From: Posidoniimonas corsicana
GTDB lineage: Bacteria; Planctomycetota; Planctomycetia; Pirellulales; Lacipirellulaceae
Assembly (NCBI RefSeq): GCF_007859765.1
Contig: NZ_SIHJ01000004.1
Coordinates: 62,001-126,000, forward strand
DNA length: 64,000 bases
Reading direction: 5' to 3'
Part shown: positions 1 through 8,779 of the stretch, piece by piece
How positions within the stretch are numbered: position 1 is the first letter of the stretch
Layout: the number at the start of each line of letters is the position of its first letter
Notes under the pieces: model-generated
The model's input: the letters and a program-made list of their open reading frames with translations, nothing else
Databases searched by the model: none
What the model was told of the DNA's origin: nothing
Program-made: the position numbers and the translations under genes

Positions 1-287
1 GGGATCAGCCGGCGGGCCAGGAACCAGGCGGCGAAGAAGCCGACCCACCACGTGGCGAGCAGACCGATGGTGCCGACAAACACGCGGTCGCCCAGCCCGG
101 GGTCGGCGCCCTGGAACTGGTGGAACTTGAAGTTGGTGAAGTACTCCGGACCGATCGCGTAGGTGATCTGGTCGTGCACGACGCCGTACACGCCGGCGAT
201 CACCGCGCCGACGACCGCGGCGCCCAGCATCCAGGGCAGGTCGGCCAACGCGACGCGTGGCGCCAGCCGCCTCAGCACGCTCGGCAT
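1..287 (-). CDS. Partial membrane protein (C-terminus outside window)
   Basis: The minus-strand frame opens with ATG at 285-287 and runs off the left edge of the window, giving about 95 residues. Two hydrophobic stretches are visible: one around residues 18-36 (rich in Ala, Val and Gly) and one around residues 75-95 that contains a double Trp and ends in positively charged residues. The loop between them is polar and aromatic (motif EYFTNFKFHQF). It looks like an integral membrane protein of a planctomycete family without a known function. The start lies just 7 bp from the stop of the upstream DUF4261 gene on the same strand, so the two may be cotranscribed. Nothing visible shows a specific activity. 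Confidence 0.6.
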   Translation of the reverse strand, partial: MPSVLRRLAPRVALADLPWMLGAAVVGAVIAGVYGVVHDQITYAIGPEYFTNFKFHQFQGADPGLGDRVFVGTIGLLATWWVGFFAAWFLARRLI

Positions 288-294
288 CGCTCCC

Positions 295-1086
295 TCACCC
301 CCGCCCGAACCAGCGGCGTTTCGTCTTCTTGCTGGAGTAGTCCAGATGCATCACCTCGCCCTCGTGGCCGAACGGCGACTCGCTAAACCGGGCGGTGATC
401 TTTTCTTGGGCGTCGTGCCCGAGGGTGTGGCCGTCCTCGATCACGGGCCCGTTGTTCAGCAGGTAGGTGGCCAGGTCCATCATGCGGATCCGCAGGTCAC
501 CGACGCTGTCGGTCGAGTTCTTGGTGACGATCTCGCGGTGGCCGAGCGGCTCGAGCCCGACCGAGAACCCGTAGGTGAGGCCGCTGTCGCCGTCGACCGG
601 GCCGGCGCGGAAGTCGCACCACAGCGGCAGCACCGCGTCGGGCAGGAAGTGCGCGGCCATCTCGCAGAACGACTTCTTGGCGATCAGCATGGTGGCGTCG
701 CCCCAGTAGACGCCGAGGCAGCCCCGGCCGGACGCCAGCACCGACGCGGTCGCCATGGTCAGCAGCTTGCGTTGCTCGATCGGGTCGTCGCCCTCGCCGA
801 TGACGGTGATAATCATGTGCCCCGCCTGGCGGGGCAGGTCCTCCGCGGCGGTGGGCCACAGCCAGCTGGTCTGGGCGGGCCCGGCGAGCTCGTCCGGCGG
901 GTAGGGCGCCGGCATCAGGGCGATCGCCACGAGCCACGGCCCGTGGCTGAATGTGAGCACACGGTCTTCCTTCTCCACCTCCGTCGGCGCGTCGACGCCG
1001 TCCCACGTGGCAAAGTGCTCTGCCAGACCGCTCCGCGAAACCTTGGCGCCCTGCTCCAGCAAGACAAACGCGATAGCAGGACTCAA
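295..1086 (-). CDS. DUF4261 domain protein
   Basis: A protein of about 263 residues with no signal peptide. The middle and C-terminal part fit the DUF4261 family: an N-terminal segment with SWLWP and GHMIITV, a region GCLGVYWGDATML, and a C-terminal half with LGHREIV and TLGHDAQEKI. The function of DUF4261 is not established. In other bacteria such proteins often occur near SMI1/KNR4-type or immunity-like genes, which is family knowledge and not shown here. The frame begins at a TTG at 1084-1086; no ATG lies near the N-terminus, so the exact start is uncertain. It is followed on the same strand by the partial membrane protein gene 7 bp downstream. Confidence 0.65.
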   Translation of the reverse strand: MSPAIAFVLLEQGAKVSRSGLAEHFATWDGVDAPTEVEKEDRVLTFSHGPWLVAIALMPAPYPPDELAGPAQTSWLWPTAAEDLPRQAGHMIITVIGEGDDPIEQRKLLTMATASVLASGRGCLGVYWGDATMLIAKKSFCEMAAHFLPDAVLPLWCDFRAGPVDGDSGLTYGFSVGLEPLGHREIVTKNSTDSVGDLRIRMMDLATYLLNNGPVIEDGHTLGHDAQEKITARFSESPFGHEGEVMHLDYSSKKTKRRWFGRG

Positions 1087-1174
1087 GGCGACCCCTCCGC
1101 TGCTGATGGCGATGTGAACGCGTCGCCCCAGTATAGCGGATCCCGGCGCCGACCGAGCAGGTCAGCCGCAGTGC

Positions 1175-1247
1175 GTAGGCCGGAACAAGCGCAGCGCAGT
1201 TCCGGCGCGAGCAGCGGGGTCTGCCGGAACGGCTTGTTCCGGCCTAC
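1175..1247. repeat. Dispersed palindromic repeat, family A (GTAGGCCGGAACAAG)
   Basis: An imperfect palindrome of 73 bp. The left arm reads GTAGGCCGGAACAAGCGC (from 1175) and the right arm is its reverse complement (ending 1247), with a second internal GTTCCGGC. Related copies lie at 9397-9428, 18335-18372, 18482-18515, 32211-32238 (decayed) and 37971-38052. The right end directly abuts the stop codon of the minus-strand gene at 1248. It may work as a transcription terminator or be a REP-like mobile element; the sequence does not decide between these. Confidence 0.85.
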
Positions 1248-1766
1248 CTACAACTCGTCTCCACGGTGCTGGCGTAACAGCGTTACAACAGATTCGCAAT
1301 AGCCTTGGGATCGCTCTGGTCCCAGTAGAGAAAGCAGCTTGAGATCCTCTTCCTCGGCAAACCCTCCCTGAATCAGGCACTTAGTAACAACTTCTTCTAA
1401 GAGCCAATAGAACTTCCCCGATTCCGGCGTCGATGTGTGAGAGAGTTCGAGCACTCTAGCCATTGGCCAGATCAGAAGACTGGGGTACCGGGTCGACCCA
1501 AGCATGAGTTCGCCAGCATCACTTATGAGCCAATCAAGAAGTTCGGACTTGGCGATAACGTTGCCCCAGATCAGTGCGGCCCCAGGTAGACCTTGTGGGT
1601 GATGGCCTGCTTCGTACTCAATAAAGTCGAGCGCGTCTATGTCGATCCTTGTGCCAGCGAATGCGCACGGGTATGGCGGTCCGATAGCCGACCACATCTC
1701 ACAGTAATTGTTTGCGGTCGCTTCGATTGCTTCGAGTTGGTCGGCTGTTGCAGGTTGCAGGTCCAC
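1248..1766 (-). CDS. Hypothetical protein, 172 aa
   Basis: Predicted acidic cytoplasmic protein with no signal peptide or membrane segment. It starts at a GTG (1764-1766). I do not recognise the family. Segments such as NYCEMWSAIGPPYP and DIDALDFIEYEAGHH, followed by a predicted helical region, resemble the many small single-domain proteins found with SMI1/SUKH-like immunity genes, but this is only an impression. Its GC content is visibly lower than its neighbours, and its stop codon directly abuts a family A repeat, so it may be a recently acquired or cassette-like gene. The opposite-strand frame is less plausible because it carries no recognisable protein features. Confidence 0.55.
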   Translation of the reverse strand: MDLQPATADQLEAIEATANNYCEMWSAIGPPYPCAFAGTRIDIDALDFIEYEAGHHPQGLPGAALIWGNVIAKSELLDWLISDAGELMLGSTRYPSLLIWPMARVLELSHTSTPESGKFYWLLEEVVTKCLIQGGFAEEEDLKLLSLLGPERSQGYCESVVTLLRQHRGDEL

Positions 1767-1841
1767 CCAGTGCGGCTAATCTGTGGTGAGGAGTACTGTG
1801 AAACGAGAAGTTGCTATGAAAGCCGGCAGGCCCTCGATTCG

Positions 1842-3110
1842 CTACTCCGCCCCAATGCAGTAGATCGCCTTGTCGGTCCGCAGGAACAGCCGGCCCTCGC
1901 CCACGGCCATCGCCGCGTTGACGCGGCTGTCGTCGGATTCGAAGGTGTTGACCACCAGCTGCTCCAGCTCGTCGGGCGTGGCCTTAAGCACGAAGGTGCC
2001 GTCGAAGCGGCTGCTGGCGTAGATCTTGCCGTCCGCCGCGGTGGCCGACGCGTACATGATGTCGGGCCGCGGGCGGAGGCGCTCCTCGTACATCAGCTCG
2101 CCGGACTTGGCGTCCACGCAGTACGCGACGCCGTTCTTGTCGTGCAGCAGGTACAGGTAGCCGTCGTGGTAGACCAGCGAGTTGACGTTCGAACCCTTGT
2201 CGATCCGCCACAGCACCTTCTCGGACATGTCGCCCGACCCGCCGGCGGGGACGGCCAGCGACTGGTTGCGGCGGGCGCCGGTCGCGTACACCACGCCGTC
2301 GACCGCGATGATCGACGGGCAGAGGTAGCCGTCGTCGACGCCGTTGCAGTGCCACAGCTCCTCGCCGGTGGCCGGGTCGTACGAGGTCAGCCGGCGGGGG
2401 ACGTTCAGCACCGCCTCGGTGCGGCCGTTGGCTTCCACCAGCAGCGGGGTGGCCCAGCAGCTGTCGATGCCCTCGACGCGCCACTTCTCCTCGCCGGTGT
2501 GCTTGTCAAGCCCGACCAGCGAGTTGCTCTCGATGCTGGCGTTAACGATCACGATGTCCCCGTGCACAACGGGCGACGCGCCGGACCCCCAGCCGTGGGT
2601 CTTGTCGCCGACGTCGGCTTGCCAGATTTGGTTGCCCTCCATGTCCAGGCAGTAGACGCCCGACACGCCGAAGAAGGCGTACAGCCGCTCGCCGTCGGAG
2701 GTGAGCGTGCTGGTGGCGTAGCCGTGCATCGAGTCAAAGCCCGGCTGGTACTTGCTCTCCGGCAGCTTGGCGGGGAAGTCCTTCTTCCAGAGCGGCGCGC
2801 CGCTATCGCGGTCCAGGCAGACCACGTGGCGGACCAGGCTGGACTGCTCGCCCGGGTCCTCGGCGTTCTCGCCGTAGCCGGAGTAGCAGGTGAGGTACAC
2901 CCGCTGGCCGATCAGCACGGGGCAGGACGAGCCGGGGCCCGGCAGCTCCCGCTTCCAGACGATGTTCTGCTGGTCGCCCCACTCGGTGGGCAGTTCGGTG
3001 GTCTTGGCGGCGCCGAAGTGGTCGCCGCCACGGAAACCGATCCAATCCTCCGCGACCAGCACGGGGGAAGCCAACAGCAGCAACAGCAGCACGCCGGGGA
3101 CGCGGTTCAT
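1842..3110 (-). CDS. PQQ-like beta-propeller repeat protein, exported
   Basis: A 422-residue protein with an N-terminal signal peptide (a leucine-rich core at residues 6-18 ending ASPVLVAED). The remainder is built of repeated blades with the pattern of the PQQ-like/BamB propeller: short motifs such as YLTCYSGYG, VVCLDRDSG, YCLDMEGNQIW, LVGLDKHTGEEKWR, TSYDPATGEELW and YCVDAKSGELMYEE. Each contains a D-x-x-(T/S)-G turn followed by a Trp or equivalent. Planctomycetes have very many such periplasmic propellers of unknown ligand. The catalytic residues of true quinoprotein dehydrogenases were not recognised, so a binding or scaffold role is as likely as enzyme activity. ATG start at 3108-3110. 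Confidence 0.85.
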   Translation of the reverse strand: MNRVPGVLLLLLLASPVLVAEDWIGFRGGDHFGAAKTTELPTEWGDQQNIVWKRELPGPGSSCPVLIGQRVYLTCYSGYGENAEDPGEQSSLVRHVVCLDRDSGAPLWKKDFPAKLPESKYQPGFDSMHGYATSTLTSDGERLYAFFGVSGVYCLDMEGNQIWQADVGDKTHGWGSGASPVVHGDIVIVNASIESNSLVGLDKHTGEEKWRVEGIDSCWATPLLVEANGRTEAVLNVPRRLTSYDPATGEELWHCNGVDDGYLCPSIIAVDGVVYATGARRNQSLAVPAGGSGDMSEKVLWRIDKGSNVNSLVYHDGYLYLLHDKNGVAYCVDAKSGELMYEERLRPRPDIMYASATAADGKIYASSRFDGTFVLKATPDELEQLVVNTFESDDSRVNAAMAVGEGRLFLRTDKAIYCIGAE

Positions 3111-3208
3111 GGGAGGCCTTGCGGAAAGCGGGGGTGGGACTGCAGGGGAAGCCCCCTCGTTCTACCCGATCCGCAACCGCCACGCCACCAAACCCGGTGG
3201 GAGCAGGG

Positions 3209-3901
3209 CTAGACGCCGCCGTCCATGCCGAGCCGCATCTTCAGCTCCTCGAAGTCCTGCATGAACCGCTCCGTGGTGGAGTGCACGTGCTCGGCCTCGG
3301 TGATGAACTTCATCTCCTCGCGGCAGTCGAGGTAGTTGTCGATCATGATGCCCTCGTAGGCGGTGAGGTCGTTGCCGTAGACGATCAGCAGCTTGTGCTC
3401 GTCCAGCTGGACCTCCTGCGGCAGCGTCGGGTTCAGCACGGCGATGCCGGTGCAGCCGTCGTTGACCAGCAGGTCCTCGAAGTCCCACAGGATGCTCTGC
3501 AGGATGGGCATGTCGATCGATTCGCGGTACAGGTCGGTGTGACCGCCCGCGTTGTGGGCGTGGCTGGTCTCGAGGACGACATCCACCACCGGACCCAGCG
3601 GCTGCAGCAGGTCGATGAAGGTTTCCATCAGGCGGCCGCGGGTGGCGGCGCCCATCAGCACCGGCACGTTGCTGCGGGTCTCTTCGTCGCGGTAGAAGTC
3701 GTGGCGGAAGCCGGCGCTGGGCACCACCTCCAGCGCGTAGCTGGGGCGGACCGCGTCGGACAGCTCGAAGTCGCCGTACCGCGCGACGCCGAGGTGCGCC
3801 TCCAGCTCGTCCTCGCTCAGGCAGTCAAAGCTGCTGGCGGGGGCGGCGACGGCCTGGTCCTCGTCGAAGACGGTCGTGAAGAAATCTTTGAGAAAACCCA
3901 T
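3209..3901 (-). CDS. Conserved-looking hypothetical protein, 230 aa
   Basis: An acidic soluble protein with no signal peptide. It starts with a hydrophobic helix (MGFLKDFFTTVFDED) and contains stretches such as YGDFELSDAVRPSYALEV, GRLMETFIDLLQPLGPVV, DDCTG-like turns and LLIVYGNDLTAYEGIM. The C-terminus is helical and charged. The layout, with alternating predicted strands and helices, indicates a folded globular protein and codon use matches the neighbours, so the gene is likely real. I do not recognise a named family, and no catalytic motif is obvious. A 98-bp gap separates it from the PQQ-propeller gene downstream on the same strand. Confidence 0.6.
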   Translation of the reverse strand: MGFLKDFFTTVFDEDQAVAAPASSFDCLSEDELEAHLGVARYGDFELSDAVRPSYALEVVPSAGFRHDFYRDEETRSNVPVLMGAATRGRLMETFIDLLQPLGPVVDVVLETSHAHNAGGHTDLYRESIDMPILQSILWDFEDLLVNDGCTGIAVLNPTLPQEVQLDEHKLLIVYGNDLTAYEGIMIDNYLDCREEMKFITEAEHVHSTTERFMQDFEELKMRLGMDGGV

Positions 3902-4376
3902 CAGAGATTCTCACCTCTATAAATCGAATTCGTCGGCTAAACGCCGGACGCGGTGCGGCCGGCTTCGGTCAGATTGGTGGGGTGAGAGCGTCCTGGTTCT
4001 CGGCTGTCAGAGCGTCCGCACCGTGCGCCGCCTGGCATGCTGAACCCTAGGTCACCCATTGCGGCGCACGCGGGGGCGCCCTCGGCGGCCGCCGGATAAC
4101 GGGTCGCCCCCCCGGGCGCAACCGCTACAGCCGGTCGGCGGGCCGCTCCGCGGGGCCCCAGTAGGCTCTGCGCTGCAGAAAACTGAAGCCGGCAGGCCCT
4201 GCCGCTACAGAAACCACGGCCGTCGGGCGCCGCTTTGCGTCGCGGCCGGCGGGGCGTGCCCAATAACCCGCGCCGTTGGCACAGGCGGACCACCGCCGAC
4301 CCGGCGGCCGCCAACCTAGAAACGCAGCTGCCGCCTAACAAAGAAAAGGAGAAGAGAAACCGTGGGCAGACCCGGG
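3902..4376. other. Gene-free stretch, GC-rich with short palindromes
   Basis: A 475-bp gap between two minus-strand genes. Open frames cross it but none has a recognisable start, domain or protein-like composition. It holds several short GC-rich inverted repeats (around 4130-4160, GGTCGGCGGGCCGCTCCGC) and two copies of a CCGCTACAG-type sequence (near 4120 and 4200), which resemble the sequences after some stop codons elsewhere in the window. The A-rich tract near 4340 lies just downstream of the quinone-reductase stop and could be part of a terminator. No promoter can be assigned with confidence. Confidence 0.5.
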
Positions 4377-5369
4377 CTAGCCGACCTTCACTACGATCTT
4401 GCCGGCCAGCGTGCCGGCGCCCGAAAGAGTGTTCTGCTCCTGCAGCCGGTGCGCGTCGGCCGCCTGGTCGAGCGTGAACGTCTGGCCGACCTTCGGCCGG
4501 TACTCGCCGCTGGCGAGCCACGCGTTGATCGACTCGGCCGCTTCTCGCTGCTCTTCGGGCGTGGCCTTGAACATCACGAATCCGTGCAGGCTGGCGCCCT
4601 TCACGTAGAACGGGCCGACGGGGAACTCGGGCCGCGCGTCGCGGCCCGCCATCAGCACCACGCGGCCCCGCTCGGCCAGGCAGGAAAGGATGCGGTCGAA
4701 GTCCGGTTCGCGGGTGGTCTCCCACCAGACGTTGGCGCCCGAGAACGAGGGGATTTCGCCCGCGAGCGCGTCCGCCAGGTCATCGACCTTGTAATCCACG
4801 GCCACGTCGGCGCCCAGGTCGCGGCAGGCCTGGCGTTTCACGTCCGTGCCGGCGGTGGCGATCACCGTGGCGCCCAGCGCTTTGGCCATCTGCACCACGG
4901 TCGAACCAACACCGCCCGAACCGCCGTTGACCAGCAGGGTCTCGCCCGACTGCACCCGCGCCTCGCGGACCAGGCCCAGGTGCGACGTGATGCCCACCAG
5001 CGCGCCCGCCGCGGCGGCCTCGTCGGTGACGCCATCGGGGATCGGGTACAGCCACTGTTCGCCCACGGCCGCCAGCTCGCACAGCGTCCCCTGCCGGCCC
5101 AGCAGCCCCTGGTTGCTGCCCCACACCCGCTGCCCCGGCCGGAAGCCCCCGCCGGACCGCACCACCTCGCCCGCCAGGTCGCAGCCCGGGATGTACGGCG
5201 CCGGCAGGTCCATCGCCACCATGCCGCCGCGGACATACGTGTCGATCGGGTTGACCGCCGAGTAGGTCACCCGCACCAACGCGTCGCCGGGGCCGGGCTG
5301 CGGCTCGGGCAGCTCGCCGACCTGGATCGAATCCGCGGGGCCCGGTTTCTCCACAAAGGCGGCTTTCAT
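4377..5369 (-). CDS. Zinc-independent MDR oxidoreductase, NADPH:quinone reductase-like
   Basis: A 330-residue medium-chain dehydrogenase/reductase. The N-terminal GroES-like domain has the family start (MKAAFVEKPG) and the motifs SAVNPIDTYVRGG and PGCDLAGEVV. The Rossmann domain begins with GGSGGVGSTVVQMAKALGA, the NADPH-binding glycine motif of quinone oxidoreductases. The cysteines that bind catalytic zinc in alcohol dehydrogenases are absent, which supports the quinone reductase subgroup. The real substrate cannot be read from sequence. ATG start at 5367-5369. It is divergent from the GTPase gene across a 154-bp gap that must hold both promoters. Confidence 0.88.
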   Translation of the reverse strand: MKAAFVEKPGPADSIQVGELPEPQPGPGDALVRVTYSAVNPIDTYVRGGMVAMDLPAPYIPGCDLAGEVVRSGGGFRPGQRVWGSNQGLLGRQGTLCELAAVGEQWLYPIPDGVTDEAAAAGALVGITSHLGLVREARVQSGETLLVNGGSGGVGSTVVQMAKALGATVIATAGTDVKRQACRDLGADVAVDYKVDDLADALAGEIPSFSGANVWWETTREPDFDRILSCLAERGRVVLMAGRDARPEFPVGPFYVKGASLHGFVMFKATPEEQREAAESINAWLASGEYRPKVGQTFTLDQAADAHRLQEQNTLSGAGTLAGKIVVKVG

Positions 5370-5523
5370 AACGCAAGTCCTGGCTCGGCGAGACGAATAC
5401 TAGGCACGGGTACGCGGCGGGCGTCCCTCTGCGATCTAGGCCGGCTGTGCGGTAAGATGGAGGGGCCCGCTCGAGTCCCAGAATCTTACCCACTCCCGCC
5501 CCGCCCGGTAACCAAGCCCACGC

Positions 5524-7083
5524 ATGATGGGAATCCGCAAACCGTCCGCCGGCCTGCTGCTGGTCCTGCTGCTGATCGGCGGCGGCTACGCGGTGGTGAG
5601 CGTCACGCCGAACGTCGTCGAGCAGTTCAAGGGTGCCAGCGATATCAACCCGGCGGTTGGCTACGCGTACCTGGCGGTGGTTTCGCTCGGCGCGCTGGCG
5701 TTCCTGATCGGCGTCGGCTACCTGTTCTTCCGCTTGGCCCAGAACGCCCGCGCCAAACACCGCGACCTGTCGCGGCGTTCGACGGACCCCAGCAAGCTGA
5801 CCGCCAAGCAGCGCGAGGCGGAGCTGGCCGACAACCTGGCCGCCGGGCGCGAGTTCGCCGCCACCGCCGCGATGAAGGAGAAGCTCCGCGAGGAGCTGGA
5901 GCGGTTGACCGAGGAGCTCGAGGCCAAACGCAAGCACCGCCGGCTGGAGATCGTGGCGTTCGGCACCATCTCCAGCGGCAAGTCGTCCCTGCTGAACGCG
6001 CTGTGCGGGCAGGACGCGTTCCGCTCCAGCGTGGTGGGCGGCACTACGGTGGCCAAGAGCAGCGTGCCCTGGCCGGGCGAGGACAAGGTGGTGCTGGTCG
6101 ACACGCCCGGCCTGGCCGAGGCCGACGACGAGTCGCACGGCGCGGTGGCGATCGAGGCCGCCGAGCAGGCCGACCTGGTGCTGTTTGTTGTCGACGGCCC
6201 GCTGAAGCACTACGAGCAGGAGCTGCTGGAGCTGCTCGCCAAGATGGAGAAGCGGGTGGTGCTCTGCCTGAACAAGGAAGACTGGTACGACAGCCGCCAG
6301 CAGCCGGAGCTGCTGGCGCAGCTCGCCGAGCAGGCCAGCCCGGCCGTGGCGCCGGAGGACATCGTCGCCGTCCGCGCGAGCGCCGCAACCCGCCGGCAGG
6401 TGCGCGTGCTGCCCGACGGCACGGAGGAGGTGGGCGAGGTGACCGACCCGCCGGACATCTCGCCGTTGGCCGACCGGCTGCTGAAGATCGTCCGCCGGGA
6501 GGGGGGCGACCTGCTGCTGGCCAACCTGCTGACCCGCTCCCGCGGCCTGGTGGACGACGCCAAGGAGAAGGTGCTCGTCGCGCTCGACGAGGAGGCCGAC
6601 CGCGTGATCAACCGCTACATGTGGGCCGCCGGCGGCGCGGGGCTGATCCCGATCCCGCTGCTGGACCTCGCCGGCGGCAGCGCGGTCACGATCAAGATGA
6701 TCATCGACCTGGCCGAGGTGTACAAGCAGAAGATCGACACCGACACGGTCGTCGAGATGCTCGCCCAGCTCAGCAAGAACCTGATCGCCTCCCTTGGCGC
6801 CAGTGCCGCCGCCACTGGCTTGAGCGCTGCGCTCGGGTCGGTGCTCAAGACCGTGCCGGGCGTGGGCACCATCACCGGCGGATTGTTGCAGGGCACGGTG
6901 CAGGCGTTGGTGACCCGCTGGATCGGCAAGGTGTTCTGCGAGTACTACCGCAATGAGATGAAGACCCCGCCCGGCGGTCTGGCCGAGATGGCCAAACGCC
7001 AATGGAAGGCCGTGACCGCGCCGGATGAGCTGCGGAAGCTGGTGCGATTGGGTCGCGAGCATATTGAAGATCCCGATGACTAA
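5524..7083 (+). CDS. Membrane-anchored GTPase with DUF697-like C-terminal domain
   Basis: A 519-residue protein. Two membrane segments lie near residues 9-28 and 46-66, followed by a charged coiled-coil-like stretch (about 75-140, rich in Glu, Lys and Arg). The Era/YcjX-like G domain follows: P-loop GTISSGKSSLLNAL, switch region GGTTVAKSS, G3 LVDTPGLAEA and G4 LNKEDW. The C-terminal third (AAGGAGLIPIPLLDLAGGS and a later Gly/Ala-rich amphipathic region) fits DUF697, which in other GTPases interacts with membranes. A role in membrane or envelope homeostasis is inferred from the family. ATG at 5524 is used; the next codon but one offers an alternative at 5527. The stop overlaps the start of the rlmN-like gene. 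Confidence 0.85.
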   Translation: MMGIRKPSAGLLLVLLLIGGGYAVVSVTPNVVEQFKGASDINPAVGYAYLAVVSLGALAFLIGVGYLFFRLAQNARAKHRDLSRRSTDPSKLTAKQREAELADNLAAGREFAATAAMKEKLREELERLTEELEAKRKHRRLEIVAFGTISSGKSSLLNALCGQDAFRSSVVGGTTVAKSSVPWPGEDKVVLVDTPGLAEADDESHGAVAIEAAEQADLVLFVVDGPLKHYEQELLELLAKMEKRVVLCLNKEDWYDSRQQPELLAQLAEQASPAVAPEDIVAVRASAATRRQVRVLPDGTEEVGEVTDPPDISPLADRLLKIVRREGGDLLLANLLTRSRGLVDDAKEKVLVALDEEADRVINRYMWAAGGAGLIPIPLLDLAGGSAVTIKMIIDLAEVYKQKIDTDTVVEMLAQLSKNLIASLGASAAATGLSAALGSVLKTVPGVGTITGGLLQGTVQALVTRWIGKVFCEYYRNEMKTPPGGLAEMAKRQWKAVTAPDELRKLVRLGREHIEDPDD

Positions 7084-8152
7084 CCTCATCCCCATCCACG
7101 ACGCCCACCGCATCGACCAGCTCCGCGGCGAGCTGCGGATCGAACCCGGTCTGCTGCGCCGGCTGCGGATCGCGTTCTTCAAGAAGGGCGCCACGGCCGA
7201 CGACGCGCTCGCACAGCTGCCCGAGGGCGTGCGGGAGCGGTTTGCCGAGCGTGTCGCTTTCCATCCATTGCGGCTCGACCACCGCGCCGACTCGCAGCAG
7301 GACGGCGCTTCCAAGCTGATCTTCAAGACCGACGCCGATTACCTGATCGAGTCGGTGATCCTCCGGCCGGGCACTGGGCGCACGGCGTTGTGCGTCTCTA
7401 GCCAAGTCGGCTGCGCCGCCGCGTGCGACTTCTGCGCCACTGGCAAGATGGGCATGGCCCACAGCCTGCCGGCCGCCGCGATCCTCGACCAGCTCGTGCA
7501 GGCCAACCAGCTGCTGGCCGCCGAGGACCGCCGCGTGCGCAACCTCGTGTTCATGGGCATGGGCGAGCCGCTGCACAACGAGGAGAACATTTACGAGGTG
7601 CTCGCCGCGCTGGCGAATCCGCAGCTGTTCCACCACTCGATGAACCGGGTGCTGGTCAGCACGGTCGGCATCCCCGACGCCATGATCCGCCTCGCGCGAC
7701 GTTTCCCCCAAGTCAACATCGCGTTGAGCCTGCACGCGGTGCGGCAGCAGGCCCGCGAGCAGATCGTCCCCCTCGCCCGCAAGCACCCCGTCGACCAGCT
7801 CCGCGCCACGATCCAGCAGCTCAACACGCTGCAGGGCCGCCCGGTGATGCTGGAGCACCTGATGCTGGCCGGCGTGAACGACTCGCTCGACGAGGCCCGC
7901 GAGCTGGCCGCCTGGTGCGAGGGCCTGTTGGTGCACGTGAACCTGATCCCCTACAACCCGATCGCCGGCGCGCCGCACCTCATCGGCACGCCGCCCGCCG
8001 AACGCAAGGCGTTCGCCCAGGTGCTGAAGGACGCCGGCGTCACGACCACCACCCGCTATTCCATGGGCCAGGACATCGAAGCCGCCTGCGGCCAGCTGGT
8101 GCAGCAGGGCAACCGCGAGGTGGCCAAACGCGCGGCCGCCGCCCGCGCGTAA
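7076..8152 (+). CDS. rlmN: RlmN-type radical SAM RNA methyltransferase
   Basis: A protein of about 358 residues of the RlmN/Cfr family, which methylates C2 of an adenosine in 23S rRNA (and tRNA) using two SAM molecules and a 4Fe-4S cluster. Visible features are the radical SAM cysteine motif CAAACDFCATGKMG, the family motif NLVFMGMGEPLHNE, a mid-protein ALSLHA motif, and the C-terminal catalytic cysteine within AACGQL. The ATG at 7076 is chosen because it overlaps the last codons of the GTPase gene, a typical coupled arrangement, whereas an upstream GTG at 7025 would extend far into that gene. Planctomycetes often hold more than one RlmN-like paralogue, so exact target specificity is inferred. 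Confidence 0.88.
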   Translation: MTNLIPIHDAHRIDQLRGELRIEPGLLRRLRIAFFKKGATADDALAQLPEGVRERFAERVAFHPLRLDHRADSQQDGASKLIFKTDADYLIESVILRPGTGRTALCVSSQVGCAAACDFCATGKMGMAHSLPAAAILDQLVQANQLLAAEDRRVRNLVFMGMGEPLHNEENIYEVLAALANPQLFHHSMNRVLVSTVGIPDAMIRLARRFPQVNIALSLHAVRQQAREQIVPLARKHPVDQLRATIQQLNTLQGRPVMLEHLMLAGVNDSLDEARELAAWCEGLLVHVNLIPYNPIAGAPHLIGTPPAERKAFAQVLKDAGVTTTTRYSMGQDIEAACGQLVQQGNREVAKRAAAARA

Positions 8153-8194
8153 CGGGAGGATCTCCACTTGAGTCGGGGGTTACCTTCTCCAAAG

Positions 8195-8357
8195 TCCGAT
8201 TCGTTTTGTCCAAAAACACGCGCGAAGGGGACAAAACTCTGGGCACACCTTTCCCCCTAGGTTCGTGGTCTACGCTTCTATAGCAGTGTTTCCTGTGTTT
8301 GTGGCAGAAAGCGGCCGCGGGGGTTTTGTCCGTTTTTAGGCGCCAAGAGGACAAAAC
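8195..8357. repeat. Palindromic GTTTTGTCC / GGACAAAAC repeat pair
   Basis: Two hairpin-like units: GTTTTGTCC at 8203-8211 with GGACAAAAC at 8229-8237, and GTTTTGTCC at 8323-8331 with GGACAAAAC at 8349-8357. The first unit with flanks (8195-8245) recurs in inverted orientation at about 63275-63326 with only about three differences over 49 positions, so it is a dispersed repeat and not chance. Loop lengths are 17 bases in both units. It lies directly downstream of the rlmN-like gene. Function is unknown: a protein-binding palindrome, terminator or miniature mobile element are all possible. Confidence 0.8.
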
Positions 8358-8596
8358 AGTCCTAATCACGCGGCGCCACTCGTTTACTCAACCGCGCAGC
8401 ACAAACGCGCGGCCCGCGCTGCAGAGAACGCCCCGCTAAGGTGGGCACACCGGTGCACCAGCATTAGATCACGCCAGGTGGCCTGTTTTCTACAAGAAAA
8501 GCCCCGTCGTTTCCACTGTGCGGAACATCGTGCCAGGGTGGGGGCCATCAGGCCGTTAGGGAGACGCGCACCACAGTGCGAGCGAGTACGTTGAGA
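8358..8596. other. Gene-free stretch
   Basis: Together with the repeats on either side, this makes a gap of 627 bp between the rlmN-like gene and the small gene at 8780. It is GC-rich without a convincing reading frame. I see no tRNA or other structured RNA in it. Confidence 0.5.
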
Positions 8597-8670
8597 GAAC
8601 CACGAAGGACACTAAGAGCACAAAGAAGTATGGAGACACAGCTTCGTGCTCTTAGTGTCCTTCGTGGTTC
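8597..8670. repeat. Dispersed inverted repeat, family B (GAACCACGAAGGACAC)
   Basis: A 74-bp near-perfect inverted repeat: GAACCACGAAGGACACTAAG at the left end and its reverse complement at the right, joined by a short A/G-rich centre. Copies with drift occur at 9304-9380, 17602-17680, 18394-18460 and 33247-33333, and half-copies near 10745 and 11135. Such sequences are widespread between genes of planctomycetes and some other phyla, and their origin is not established. The long self-complementary arms would form a stable hairpin in either transcript. Confidence 0.85.
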
Positions 8671-8779
8671 AACTCGGTCCCGATCATAGGCCGAAACATG
8701 CGACAGCGCCTTCGTGGCAGGCGGAGGTGTTTGAATCGGGATGACGCTGAGCCATGTTCTGCCTCGCCGCCTCGAAAAA

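Noticed and set aside
3937-4725. Minus-strand frame of 262 codons covering the 3902-4376 gap.
   Set aside because: Its first half lies over the quinone-reductase gene in another frame, and the remainder is Arg/Pro-rich without protein features.
4362-7326. Very long overlapping open frames on the opposite strand of the quinone-reductase, GTPase and rlmN genes (plus 4362-6956 and minus 4780-7326).
   Set aside because: They have the Arg/Gly/Ala/Pro-rich composition of shadow frames in high-GC DNA and no domain, while the genes they cover have clear motifs.
8195-8357. CRISPR array, because short repeats with similar spacing are present.
   Set aside because: Only paired inverted half-sites exist, without regular direct repeats and unique spacers, and no cas gene is in the window.
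8358-8596. Possible tRNA or small RNA in the GC-rich stretch after the rlmN-like gene.
   Set aside because: No cloverleaf with a T-arm TTCRA loop could be drawn.
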